From Flavobacteriales bacterium (GTDB lineage: Bacteria > Bacteroidota > Bacteroidia > UBA10329): DNA of 11,301 nucleotides. This document shows, piece after piece, positions 1 through 7,721 of the stretch (the stretch's first letter is position 1; each line of letters starts with the position of its first letter). The notes under the pieces were generated by a model. That model was given only the letters and a program-made list of their open reading frames with translations. It made no database searches and was not told the origin of the DNA. The translations under genes were made by a program, and so were the position numbers. The stretch is from assembly GCA_003456455.1 (NCBI GenBank), contig DMRV01000301.1, positions 1 to 11,301 on the forward strand, given 5' to 3'.

Positions 1-1
1 G

Positions 2-703
2 TCAGATGCTGTTACTGCAGTTTCAGATAGTTTAAAAGCAGACACTTATGCCCATTTTAAAGTCAAGCGTGAGATTCATGTCATTCCCAATTTTATTGAC
101 ATGCAGCGTTACGAAGGATGTTCTACTGAAGGTGTCCTGAAGGCTTTTGCTCCTAAAGGTGAGCGCTTGATTTTGCATACATCCAACTTCCGTCCGGTAA
201 AAAGAGTTGAAGACGTGGTGGAAGTTTTCTCCAAATTGCGTAAAAAGATTCCGAGTAAACTCCTATTGGTTGGGGATGGACCAGAACGTCCAAAAATTGA
301 AGCCTTGTGTCGGAAACTTGGCACATGCGATGATGTTCATTTTCTAGGCAAACTCAAGAATGTTGAGGAAGTTTATTCCGTAGCCGATTTGTTTCTGCTT
401 CCTTCGGAAACGGAAAGTTTTGGATTGGCCGCTTTGGAAGCAATGGCATCACGTGTTCCAGTTATTTCTTCAAATACTGGCGGAATTCCTGAGATTAATG
501 AAAATGGTGTGACCGGTTTTCTGAGTAACGTTGGAGATACGGACGATATGGCTTCAAACGCTTTAAAACTGTTAAGAGATGATGAGCTTCATGCCAAGTT
601 TCGAGAAGCAGCTTACCAGAAAGCGAAGCAGTTCAGTAAAGAATCTATTATTCCTGTTTACGAACAGCTGTATAAGGATGTGCTAGAATCTGTAGCTAAC
701 TAA
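2..703 (+). CDS. bshA: N-acetyl-alpha-D-glucosaminyl L-malate synthase BshA, 5'-truncated by window edge
   Basis: BshA is a cytosolic GT4-family glycosyltransferase that joins GlcNAc from UDP-GlcNAc to L-malate, the first step of bacillithiol synthesis. The open frame runs from base 2 with no stop, so 233 C-terminal residues are visible. The true start lies to the left, since the family is about 375-380 residues long. The first visible residues (SDAVTAVSDSLKADTY, then VIPNFID) match the BshA inter-domain region, so the ATG at 101 is internal. Further along are HTSNFRPVKRVEDV, the nucleotide-sugar-binding LLLVGDGPE, and the GT4 EX7E motif (ESFGLAALE, fragment residues about 138-146), followed by GGIPEI. 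This NFRPVKR/ESFGL combination resembles Bacillus subtilis BshA as I remember it. The gene converges on the acylase gene with only 7 bp between the two stop codons. A generic GT4 transferase is the alternative, but I consider it unlikely. Confidence 0.93.
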   Translation, partial: SDAVTAVSDSLKADTYAHFKVKREIHVIPNFIDMQRYEGCSTEGVLKAFAPKGERLILHTSNFRPVKRVEDVVEVFSKLRKKIPSKLLLVGDGPERPKIEALCRKLGTCDDVHFLGKLKNVEEVYSVADLFLLPSETESFGLAALEAMASRVPVISSNTGGIPEINENGVTGFLSNVGDTDDMASNALKLLRDDELHAKFREAAYQKAKQFSKESIIPVYEQLYKDVLESVAN

Positions 704-710
704 TCGCAAA

Positions 711-2816
711 TTATTCAGGCTGATAAATTTTTTCAGCGTTCTCGTAGATTTCCGTTTTATCCAACGTCATTAGCTTGGTTTTCTGCTCCACCCAAAGCTC
801 CATTTGGTCATTGTAATGCGGACTATCCTCACGGGTTGAAGCACCGAAAGCATTCACCGTTCTAATCGTTGGTTTTCCTTCGTTGTCAAAATCAACAAGA
901 ATGATATACGAATCGCCAACAAAGGTTTTTAGTTTTCCGTTTTCGTAAGGCTTGCTCATCATGGCAGCCAACACATCTGGTGCCCCCCCTACTCCAATTT
1001 CCTTATCGCCACGTACATGTTTCTGAACGTCACCGAAAGGCAAGCGTAACGTATCAAAATGCTTTTTCATATGCTTTTGCGCCTTTCTTAGTGCTTCTAC
1101 GTATTGTTCCTCAGATAGTGAATTTGACGCGTACTGCATCCCGGTAGACATGATTATATCTACCAAATTATTGAACGTAAATATGAGTAATGGAGCTTCG
1201 GTATTCTTTACATCGGCACTATGGTTCCAAGAACGAATTACCTCAATAGCCTCTTTTAAATCTGGATATTTAATGGTACTAAGATTTGCAATCACATCCA
1301 TGTTGTTAATGTTGTATGATTCCATCTTGCTGTTGAACTTCTGATCGTACTTTATGGTCTTAAAATCTTCCCATGCAATCTTATCGTAGCTAGAAATAAG
1401 ACGTTTAGCACGAATGGTTCTGTTGTTAATCTTGGCTTCGTCCTGATAACCGAAAGTTGGATTGAAATCTGTCGATTGCAGGTTATCCTCATCAGCAGTA
1501 GCCACAAATGGTGAACCGTTAGTATTAAATAAATAACCTGAACGGGGATTGACATACCGAGGCAAATCTGATACTGGATGGAATTTTTCTTCCCACAGCG
1601 TTTTTGATGTATTCCCCGGTAGTACAGAAAGCCAATCGTAGCTAGAATCTCGGAATGCAAACAACCCTAAACTTGCAAACTGAATATTGCCTTCGCCATC
1701 TGCATAAACATTATTTGTACCAGGAAAATGCCCCATCTCCAGTGCCTTATTATACTCAGTAAAACTTGTCGCCTTATTCATGTGGTAGAGCTGCTCAGTT
1801 CCCGCCAAGTCCATATTTGCAGGAAAACGGAGCGCGTAGTAGCCATCCTTGTTCTTTATAACCGTTCCGTGCTTACTGATATAGAACTTTCTGGTAATGG
1901 GCAAACGAATTGCGCCCAATTTCACCTTCACTTTCGCCTTAAATGGCACCAACTCTTCATATCCATCATCAAACTTGTAAAGCAGTTTTTTCTTCGGATG
2001 CATTTCCAGTTTGTACACATCGCATAAATCGGGATGATTTAGCGTGGCAGCCCAACCAAGATGTTCGTTTACGCCATGGAAAATATTAGCTCCACCAGGA
2101 AACGTACCGCCTAGGATGTTCAAACCTTCTTCGCTTACCAAATGCGCCTCGTACCAAGAGAAAAGTCCTTCTAACGGTTGATGCGAATTGATTGCTAAAT
2201 ACGTGTGTCCGTTGGCTGTTTTATTCTTGTTAAAGGCAAAAGCATTTGAACCATCTGGCAAGTTTCCTTCATATTTGAGATTGCGTTCGTAGAGTACGAT
2301 GGAGCGTGTGAAAATTTGCTGTATTTCTACATAAACGTTAGTCAGAAAGATGAGTGTTAATGTGTTGCACTTAACCACATCTTGAGGTGTTACAGGAAAC
2401 AATCCCTTGCGCAATACCTCCTTAGGATGTGTCTCTGCAAAACGGTTTAACCCCTCAGCATATGCATCTAAATAGTCTTTGTACTGAGGTGAGAACGAAT
2501 CATCATACCGCGCTTCAACTTCATCCGATACACGGGTAATTTTGCCCATAAAATCAAGCAAGGCACCGTTCTTACCAGTAACCTCGCCCAATCTGCCGTT
2601 GGCGGCTAACAGAAGATGTTGAACAGTTTTAAAATCATCTTCGCATGTTGCCCATGCCAGTCCGTAGGCAACATCAGCGTCTGTCTTTCCAAAAATGTGC
2701 GGAACGCCCCAGCTATCGCGGACTATTTCAACATTAGAAACGTTAATCTGTGCATTTGAGCCAAAATGGCAAAGCACGACAAGTCCCGAAAAGAGACTCC
2801 AAAAACTGAATTTCAT
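711..2816 (-). CDS. Exported penicillin acylase family (Ntn-hydrolase) protein, possibly acyl-homoserine-lactone acylase-like
   Basis: This protein belongs to the penicillin amidase family, self-processing N-terminal-nucleophile amidases that cleave N-acyl bonds; known substrates include beta-lactams, acyl-homoserine lactones and lipopeptides. The 701-residue product starts with a signal peptide (MKFSFWSLFSGLVV..., probable cleavage after SNA at about residue 22), so it should act in the periplasm or outside the cell. The expected nucleophile is Ser190 in PDGSNAFAF, where the precursor should split into an alpha chain (about 23-189) and a beta chain (190-701). Other family landmarks are NSHQPLEG (210-217), GWAATLNHPD (254-263), NNVYADGEGNI (368-378) and LPRYVNPRSGYLFNTN (418-433). 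A TAA in frame directly before the ATG fixes the start. The length fits the PvdQ/aculeacin-acylase-like branch. The substrate cannot be read from the sequence. A hairpin lies 12 bp upstream of the start. Confidence 0.9.
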   Translation of the reverse strand: MKFSFWSLFSGLVVLCHFGSNAQINVSNVEIVRDSWGVPHIFGKTDADVAYGLAWATCEDDFKTVQHLLLAANGRLGEVTGKNGALLDFMGKITRVSDEVEARYDDSFSPQYKDYLDAYAEGLNRFAETHPKEVLRKGLFPVTPQDVVKCNTLTLIFLTNVYVEIQQIFTRSIVLYERNLKYEGNLPDGSNAFAFNKNKTANGHTYLAINSHQPLEGLFSWYEAHLVSEEGLNILGGTFPGGANIFHGVNEHLGWAATLNHPDLCDVYKLEMHPKKKLLYKFDDGYEELVPFKAKVKVKLGAIRLPITRKFYISKHGTVIKNKDGYYALRFPANMDLAGTEQLYHMNKATSFTEYNKALEMGHFPGTNNVYADGEGNIQFASLGLFAFRDSSYDWLSVLPGNTSKTLWEEKFHPVSDLPRYVNPRSGYLFNTNGSPFVATADEDNLQSTDFNPTFGYQDEAKINNRTIRAKRLISSYDKIAWEDFKTIKYDQKFNSKMESYNINNMDVIANLSTIKYPDLKEAIEVIRSWNHSADVKNTEAPLLIFTFNNLVDIIMSTGMQYASNSLSEEQYVEALRKAQKHMKKHFDTLRLPFGDVQKHVRGDKEIGVGGAPDVLAAMMSKPYENGKLKTFVGDSYIILVDFDNEGKPTIRTVNAFGASTREDSPHYNDQMELWVEQKTKLMTLDKTEIYENAEKIYQPE

Positions 2817-2827
2817 TTATCTAACAA

Positions 2828-2859
2828 TTAGGATTATCGCTGAATAAGCGATGCCCTAA
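2828..2859 (-). promoter_or_regulatory. Hairpin in the leader just before the acylase start codon
   Basis: A two-step inverted repeat is present. TTAGG (2828-2832) pairs with CCTAA (2855-2859), and ATCGCT (2836-2841) pairs perfectly with AGCGAT (2847-2852) around a 5-base loop, with a small internal loop between the two helices. On the minus strand the hairpin ends 12 bases before the acylase ATG, so in RNA it would occupy the ribosome landing zone. It lacks a T-run on either side, which argues against an intrinsic terminator for the transporter gene upstream. A translational control element, an operator or chance are all possible. Confidence 0.4.
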
Positions 2860-2903
2860 ATTAGTATGCTTGCATCCTATTTGGAAGAAATTCGTTCTGA
2901 AAT

Positions 2904-2935
2904 CAAAGATTTAGAAACATAATTACGAGAAACAA
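2904..2935 (-). promoter_or_regulatory. Candidate Bacteroidota-type promoter for the acylase gene
   Basis: On the minus strand a TTG (2935-2933) is followed 21 bases later by AATCTTTG (2911-2904), one mismatch from the Bacteroidota -7 consensus TAnnTTTG. It sits about 90 bp upstream of the acylase start and downstream of the transporter stop codon, which is the right place for an independent promoter. The match is partial, and such motifs arise by chance in AT-rich DNA. Confidence 0.25.
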
Positions 2936-2958
2936 TAAGATTACTTAGGTCAATCGTA

Positions 2959-5900
2959 CTAATCTTTCTCTTTCCCGCGTACAGAAGCCACTCTTTCACC
3001 AAGGCTCCCAAAGAAGCCAAGTAAGCGACTTAAAGCATCGAAATACAGAGTTAGCATAAGGAAAATGGACATGAGCCAGATAACAAGCAGGTTTGCCCAG
3101 TACGTATCGATGTATTGTCCGAATAACACCTTACGCGGTGCGAAGAAGTGAGACCTGAGTAAGTTACTTCCCATTGGGTCTTGATAGATAGGGTGTAAAC
3201 GTTGAATAAGCTTACCGTCTCGTTCAATAATTCGGTAGAAATCTGCGCTGTTTAAAACGAGGTCTCCAAGGCTTTCATTGTAATTATCATCACGCAATAG
3301 GTTAAACGCATCGCGTTCTTCAGGAGTCTTCACTTTAGAAGCAATTACTCTATCTTTTTGTGAATCAATCGAATTGCGCTTTTTAACGTAGTGGCGAGTT
3401 AATTTATCTAAATACGTTCTCAAATCACTCAATAATTCTGGAGTAACTTCTGATGTGTTAAGTTTCTCAACACCAGAAAAAATCATTTCTGTATTGAACT
3501 CATTTTCCTTACCAATTTCTCGTCTTATCAAGTTAATCGTCTGCGTTCTTTTCTTGCCTTCCATAGACTCGTTTCCTAGGGCAATTACTTTCTTCTTGAG
3601 CTCTGGAATCCAATAGTCTTTACGGAATGTAGCTTCGCTTATTGCCTTATCATACTCAAAGAAATCGGTGTGGTAAGGATTGTCTTTAAACTGATGAACC
3701 GCCAAGGCTTCATACGCCCACTTAGAAGCCATAATCTCTCCAGTTATCGGAACATATTCATCCGAAGAAAACCCAGGGTTGAGTTTGTCAAACTCAACAA
3801 TAACACCGCTTAGCAGTAATTGCGGAATAATGAGAAAAGGAATAAGAATGTAAATAGTAACAGCGTTTCGAAAACTAGCTGAGATATTCAGCCCAAGCAT
3901 ATTGGCGAAACAAGCGGTAGAGAATAAAACTAAGAAATAAGATATGTTCATTCCTTGAATTTCAAGAATGGCATTTCCGATTAACACAAACGACAACGTT
4001 TGCACGAAGGAAATAAAGAACATTATCATGATTTTGGAAACCAGATAACTTGAACGACTCAGATTCAAGAATTTCTCACGTTTCAGAATCTTTCTATCCT
4101 TAATAATCTCCTCTGCACTAACAGTTAACCCAAAAAACAGTGCCACCACCACGCACATAAACATGTATGCAGGTATGTTATCGTTCTCACGAAATAGGTA
4201 TCCAACTTCATCATTGGCGTAATACCGAACCAAGGAAGCCAGCATAACGGCCAACACAGGCGTTTCTAAGAAGTTAATAAGCATGTACTGCGAATCTGCC
4301 AGCTTAGAGCGAACGTCCCGTGTTAGAAACACCAGGAACTGCGCCAGTTTGGATGGAATGGTAGCCGCCTTTGGCAATTTACCTCCAGCACCGTTTGTCT
4401 CGGCTAATTCGGCTTCTAACTTCCCAGACGTTACAAATTTCTCATTCCAATCAACAGGCTTTACCCTTCTCGCTTGAGTTAGCTGGCCGTATTCGTCCAA
4501 AACCTTCCCTTCTATGATATTGAAAACCTGCTCTGGGTTGACGTTACCACAATTGTAGCACTCAACATCCTCGCTAGTCACATCATTAATCTGAGCCTTG
4601 AAATAGCTGATTGCATCAATCGGGTTTCCGTAATAAACCGGATAGCCGCCCGTATCTAAAATCATTAGCTTGTCAAACATCTTGTAGATGTCTGACGAAG
4701 GTTGGTGAATAACCACGTAAACCAACTTGCCTTTGAGGGCAAGTTCCTTTAATAGGTCCATAATATTCTCGCTATCGCGTGATGAAAGCCCAGAAGTCGG
4801 TTCATCAACAAATAGAATTGACGGTTCCCGAATTAGCTCTAGGGCAATATTCAAACGCTTTCGTTGCCCTCCACTTATCTTCTTATTGAGCGGACTACCA
4901 ACTTTTAAATCCTTAATCTCATGAAGACCAAGATTTTTTAACGTAGCCATCACCATTTTGGTGATCTTATACTTGCTTATTCCGTCAAAGCAAAGTTTTG
5001 CATTATAGAACAAATTCTCGAAAACAGTCAAATCCTCAATCAAGAGGTCGTCTTGTGAAATATATCCTATGAGCCCTTTTACCTTATCGGGTTCGGTGTA
5101 AATATTGATTCCATTAATATTTACCGAGCCAGAACTAGGTTTGGCCGTTCCATTCAGAATATTGAGCAACGTGGACTTTCCAGCACCGCTTGCTCCCATA
5201 ATACCTAAAAGCTGTCCGGAATTCTCTCTATGATTAAGCGTGTGAAGTCCTTTTTTACCTCCCGGGAATACAAACTCAATGTTGTCTGCCTCAAAAACTA
5301 AATCGTGGTCAACCGTGGCGCGCATGAAACGCCCAACAATATCACTATAGTAAATAGGTGAAATACCTGAAGTTCTGATAGACGAACCTTGCGATAGAAG
5401 ATTTACGCGACCTGTTCTAACTGGCTGACCGTTGATAAACAGTGTTTCAGAGCCGAAATAGCGAAAAACATACAGGTTCACACTTTGAATACTCAGCACA
5501 CGAATTTCGCCCTGAAACGCTTCTGAATAGATATGGTGCGCTCGACTTTCCTCAGTTTTTTTCTGATTGTTTACGATAAGTATATTCTCAGAGTCCTGCT
5601 CATCGTTCCGAGCAGCTTTTGCGTAGTGAAGACAGCGTAAAAACTCCTTGTCTTCTATATTAAACGTATCCGATACAGTATTTACAAAATCTAGTTCTTG
5701 CCCATCAATGGAGCCATCGGAGTTTACGAACTCAAGTAATCTGAAAAGAACAATGACCTTCTGCTTCTGCGTTAGCTCTGCATTTATAGCCATGCAGATT
5801 TTTAGAATCTTAACCGAACTTCTAGAAATTCGCTTCTTCTTTTTATCGTCTTGCTCGTTTGGACCTCCGTGATATTCTAAAAAGAACGCATCAAATACTT

Positions 5901-6042
5901 CCAAATACTGATTAACGAGCTCCTTATTCAATTGTAAATCAAGAAAAGCCTTGACGACTTTTCTGCCGCTTTCGGTACCCGTTTCATCTTTCGCCACTAG
6001 GGCAAAAAGTTGCATTAAGGCTCTTAGTATTCTTTCACTCAT
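2959..6042 (-). CDS. ABCG-type ABC transporter (fused ATPase and permease) with TerB-like N-terminal region and large extracytoplasmic insert
   Basis: This is a 1027-residue fused half-transporter of the ABCG/ABC-2 class; the substrate is unknown. Residues 1-150 are helical and resemble TerB, with an acidic segment FVNSDGSIDGQELDFV at 106-121. Residues about 178-240 form a beta-rich segment (FINGQPV, LLSQGSSIR, PIYYSDIVGRF) that looks FHA-like. The ATPase domain (about 245-475) is complete: Walker A GASGAGKS (283-290), Q-loop Q330, signature ISGGQ (389-393), Walker B ILFVDEP (409-415) and switch His446 in the ABCG-typical IHQPSSD. A CYNC pair follows (Cys495, Cys498). Membrane segments lie at about 593-608, 625-643, 668-692, 701-720, 727-749 and 982-1005. 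About 230 residues, probably extracytoplasmic, separate the last two; this loop is much shorter in ordinary ABCG proteins. A TAG two codons upstream supports the start. The terminator at 6108-6147 separates it from the preceding unit. As an ABCG half-transporter it would be expected to dimerise. Confidence 0.92.
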   Translation of the reverse strand: MSERILRALMQLFALVAKDETGTESGRKVVKAFLDLQLNKELVNQYLEVFDAFFLEYHGGPNEQDDKKKKRISRSSVKILKICMAINAELTQKQKVIVLFRLLEFVNSDGSIDGQELDFVNTVSDTFNIEDKEFLRCLHYAKAARNDEQDSENILIVNNQKKTEESRAHHIYSEAFQGEIRVLSIQSVNLYVFRYFGSETLFINGQPVRTGRVNLLSQGSSIRTSGISPIYYSDIVGRFMRATVDHDLVFEADNIEFVFPGGKKGLHTLNHRENSGQLLGIMGASGAGKSTLLNILNGTAKPSSGSVNINGINIYTEPDKVKGLIGYISQDDLLIEDLTVFENLFYNAKLCFDGISKYKITKMVMATLKNLGLHEIKDLKVGSPLNKKISGGQRKRLNIALELIREPSILFVDEPTSGLSSRDSENIMDLLKELALKGKLVYVVIHQPSSDIYKMFDKLMILDTGGYPVYYGNPIDAISYFKAQINDVTSEDVECYNCGNVNPEQVFNIIEGKVLDEYGQLTQARRVKPVDWNEKFVTSGKLEAELAETNGAGGKLPKAATIPSKLAQFLVFLTRDVRSKLADSQYMLINFLETPVLAVMLASLVRYYANDEVGYLFRENDNIPAYMFMCVVVALFFGLTVSAEEIIKDRKILKREKFLNLSRSSYLVSKIMIMFFISFVQTLSFVLIGNAILEIQGMNISYFLVLFSTACFANMLGLNISASFRNAVTIYILIPFLIIPQLLLSGVIVEFDKLNPGFSSDEYVPITGEIMASKWAYEALAVHQFKDNPYHTDFFEYDKAISEATFRKDYWIPELKKKVIALGNESMEGKKRTQTINLIRREIGKENEFNTEMIFSGVEKLNTSEVTPELLSDLRTYLDKLTRHYVKKRNSIDSQKDRVIASKVKTPEERDAFNLLRDDNYNESLGDLVLNSADFYRIIERDGKLIQRLHPIYQDPMGSNLLRSHFFAPRKVLFGQYIDTYWANLLVIWLMSIFLMLTLYFDALSRLLGFFGSLGERVASVRGKEKD

Positions 6043-6070
6043 AGACTAAAATTGGTGGAAGTTGATTAAC

Positions 6071-6087
6071 TCAGAACCATGTTCTGA
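6071..6087. promoter_or_regulatory. Perfect palindrome upstream of the ABC transporter gene (possible operator)
   Basis: TCAGAAC and GTTCTGA form a perfect 7-base inverted repeat around a 3-base spacer (17 bp in all). It lies 28 bp before the transporter ATG, in the short space left after the terminator of the previous unit. Its size and symmetry suit a dimeric transcription factor. The stem could also form a small RNA hairpin in the leader. No regulator gene is present in the window, so the identity of a binding protein is unknown. Confidence 0.4.
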
Positions 6088-6107
6088 CACCATATCCTAT
6101 TCACACC

Positions 6108-6147
6108 AAAAAGAAAGGCATCCTTACAACGGGGTAAGAATGCCTTT
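6108..6147 (-). terminator. Intrinsic terminator of the lipoprotein/small-secreted-protein unit
   Basis: Read on the minus strand, AAAGGCATTCTTAC (6147-6134) pairs over 14 positions with GTAAGGATGCCTTT (6127-6114) around a 6-base loop. The only irregular position is a G-U wobble in RNA. The stem runs directly into CTTTTT (6113-6108). It lies 34 bp after the stop codon of the 142-residue protein gene. The arms have one mismatch when read in the plus direction and lack a T-run there, so termination is expected only for minus-strand transcription. Confidence 0.88.
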
Positions 6148-6181
6148 GGTTACGCAAATCGCGTAATTATGTCTACTTAAT

Positions 6182-6610
6182 TTACTGCTTAAACCCGATG
6201 ACCATTGTAGCACAGCCAGATTTAACGTTTACAGCGTTCAATTTTGCTTCAATCGTACAGTTCACCGTTGAACCAAATTCAAAATCCCAAAATGGAGTGT
6301 TCTTGTATTCGCTACTTGCAAAAAGTTGGTTGTGGTCTTCATCGTATATCTCGAAAATGAGATTCCCATCCGTAAAACCACTGCAACCAGCAATTCTGTA
6401 CGTACTTCCTCCGTAGAAAGTAGCTTGGAACTCTGCAACTTGGTCTCCAATAAGCAATGCCCGATAAGATTGGCCATCTGAGATATAATCAGCAGTCACA
6501 TTTTCGGAACATATTTTCGCAATAGAATCGCACTGTGCAGAAGCGTTTCCAACATAGGCCAAACCCATAATAAGGGCTGCCGAAAGTATTCTTAGTGTCT
6601 TCGTTCTCAT
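6182..6610 (-). CDS. Small secreted protein of unknown function, conserved-looking in Bacteroidota
   Basis: This 142-residue protein has a clear signal peptide (MRTKTLRILSAALIMGLAYV..., probable cleavage after NASA at residue 25). The mature part of about 117 residues looks all-beta, with five cysteines (27, 34, 76, 118, 133). Distinctive segments are DYISDGQSYRALL (41-53), AEFQATFYGGSTYRIAGCSG (59-78), NLIFEIYD (83-90), FWDFEFGSTVNC (107-118) and a C-terminal CATMVIGFKQ. I recall similar uncharacterised Bacteroidota proteins but know no function. Its ATG overlaps the TAA of the preceding lipoprotein gene by one base (TAATG), implying coupled translation. An intrinsic terminator follows, making this the last gene of the unit. 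The even cysteine spacing suggests disulfides in the periplasm, with one cysteine left unpaired. Confidence 0.8.
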   Translation of the reverse strand: MRTKTLRILSAALIMGLAYVGNASAQCDSIAKICSENVTADYISDGQSYRALLIGDQVAEFQATFYGGSTYRIAGCSGFTDGNLIFEIYDEDHNQLFASSEYKNTPFWDFEFGSTVNCTIEAKLNAVNVKSGCATMVIGFKQ

Positions 6611-7527
6611 TATTGGCCTACTATTTTGTTTCTAATATTTCCAACTTTATCAGCAATTGCCTGAAGATGTTCTGGCGTAATTACCACTTCTGTCTTACTG
6701 TTGATTTTGGTGGTTTTGTTTGCAATATCAACTTCTGGCTTCTCGTACGTGTACTGAATATCGATAGCATCAAAATCATACGCTAGCTCAATCAAATCAT
6801 CAACCAACACATCATACTCTGGTTGATTGTAATATGGAGTTAACATTTTAACGATGTTGTTCAGCGTGTATTTCTGTTCTCCAATTCTGTTGATTACATC
6901 CTGATTTCCATCTTTCACCGCTATTTGTGTTGAGAAATACAGTGTCTCAATCCAACCTCCAGCAAGAATCAGCGCTCCAACATTCATTCTATCATTGTCT
7001 TTTAAAAATGCATCAGAATTTCTGTAAGCAACAGCTACAAGGTTCAACATAGAATCACGCTTCCCGAAGTTGGTTTCAAATCGTTTGATGGTACTTTCAT
7101 CAAATGCACCAGTAATGCCGAGCTCATCGGTAAGCTTATTGATAACACCCAAATACTTCAATGCATCTTGGCTCTGATCATAAATGGTCACATACCCTAC
7201 ATCTGCACCATAAACACCCAAGTTGAGTGCTTTTTGGTAATTGGTGGCATACGTAGAAACTTTTTTGGCGTCATTTAAGAACCCTTTACTGTAATCTGCC
7301 CCTGATTTCTCTATCAGCATAGCTGTTTGAATCGGAGATGGAATACTAAACATGCTTCCTCCAATTGTCAATAGCTGAGCACCAGAACTGTCAACTTTTG
7401 CAGTTTTTGCCTCTCCATTATCCTCGGCTTTTTTCACATCAGAGACGCAACCAACCATTAAAACGGCAGCCAAAGCAAAGCCTCCGCTGTAGCCGAACCA
7501 TCTATTTAAACTTCTACTTTTTATCAT
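6610..7527 (-). CDS. Conserved lipoprotein of unknown function
   Basis: This 305-residue protein has a lipoprotein signal peptide ending in the lipobox LMVGC (lipidation at Cys27), so it should be anchored in the cell envelope. The ATG at 7527 is preferred: an earlier TTG at 7563 would add 12 polar residues before the signal peptide. After a charged linker (about 28-47), the rest looks mainly helical, with distinctive segments FSIPSPIQTAMLIEKSGADY (60-79), LNLGVYGADVGYVTIYDQSQ (101-120), LILAGGWIETLYF (186-198), NRIGEQKY (213-220) and a C-terminal region VVITPEHLQAIADKVGNIR. I recognise it only as an uncharacterised Bacteroidota family. It is the first gene of a two-gene unit with the small secreted protein (1-base overlap), so the two probably act together in the envelope. 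No catalytic motif is recognised, and the imelysin GxHxxE motif is absent. Confidence 0.82.
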   Translation of the reverse strand: MIKSRSLNRWFGYSGGFALAAVLMVGCVSDVKKAEDNGEAKTAKVDSSGAQLLTIGGSMFSIPSPIQTAMLIEKSGADYSKGFLNDAKKVSTYATNYQKALNLGVYGADVGYVTIYDQSQDALKYLGVINKLTDELGITGAFDESTIKRFETNFGKRDSMLNLVAVAYRNSDAFLKDNDRMNVGALILAGGWIETLYFSTQIAVKDGNQDVINRIGEQKYTLNNIVKMLTPYYNQPEYDVLVDDLIELAYDFDAIDIQYTYEKPEVDIANKTTKINSKTEVVITPEHLQAIADKVGNIRNKIVGQ

Positions 7528-7560
7528 GACCTGTTTCTGGTTATTGTAGTTCGCAAGTAA

Positions 7561-7593
7561 CAAATTTTAGAACGAAAGGGCAACGCAAACAAA
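7561..7593 (-). promoter_or_regulatory. Candidate Bacteroidota-type promoter for the lipoprotein unit
   Basis: On the minus strand AAAATTTG (7568-7561) is one mismatch from the -7 consensus TAnnTTTG. Two TTTG boxes lie upstream (7593-7590 and 7589-7586), 21 and 17 bases away respectively, within the usual spacing range. Transcription would start about 25-30 bp before the ATG at 7527. The 194-bp gap after the receptor stop codon also argues for a separate promoter here. Confidence 0.35.
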
Positions 7594-7721
7594 TCTCTCC
7601 AATGCCTTGTCAATATTGATGTTATCGACAAATGAGATGTGATTTTCGTTTCGTTTCTCCATTCTCTTTGATGCCTTCTTACTGTAAGTAGATGTAAATG
7701 GTTACAGAAATTGAGGGAGAA

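Noticed and set aside
719..737. GCTGA/TCAGC inverted repeat inside the acylase 3' end as a bshA terminator.
   Set aside because: Five base pairs with the T-run in the loop rather than after the stem; too weak to call.
2894..2900. GTTCTGA as a second operator matching the palindrome at 6071-6087.
   Set aside because: Only one half-site is present; the matching TCAGAAC arm is absent at the expected spacing, and a 7-base match is expected by chance over this length.
6610..7527. The lipoprotein as an imelysin-type iron-associated protein, as might be expected near an HTTM/receptor pair.
   Set aside because: No GxHxxE motif or imelysin-like repeats were found, and a 194-bp gap with its own candidate promoter separates it from the receptor.
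7528..7563. Twelve-residue N-terminal extension of the lipoprotein from a TTG codon.
   Set aside because: The extension is polar (LLANYNNQKQV) and precedes a normal lipoprotein signal peptide that starts at the ATG at 7527; a promoter-like box also overlaps its first bases.
7682..7707. Inverted repeat CTGTAA/TTACAG after the receptor stop codon as a terminator.
   Set aside because: Only 6 AT-rich base pairs around a 14-base loop, with no T-run following on the minus strand.
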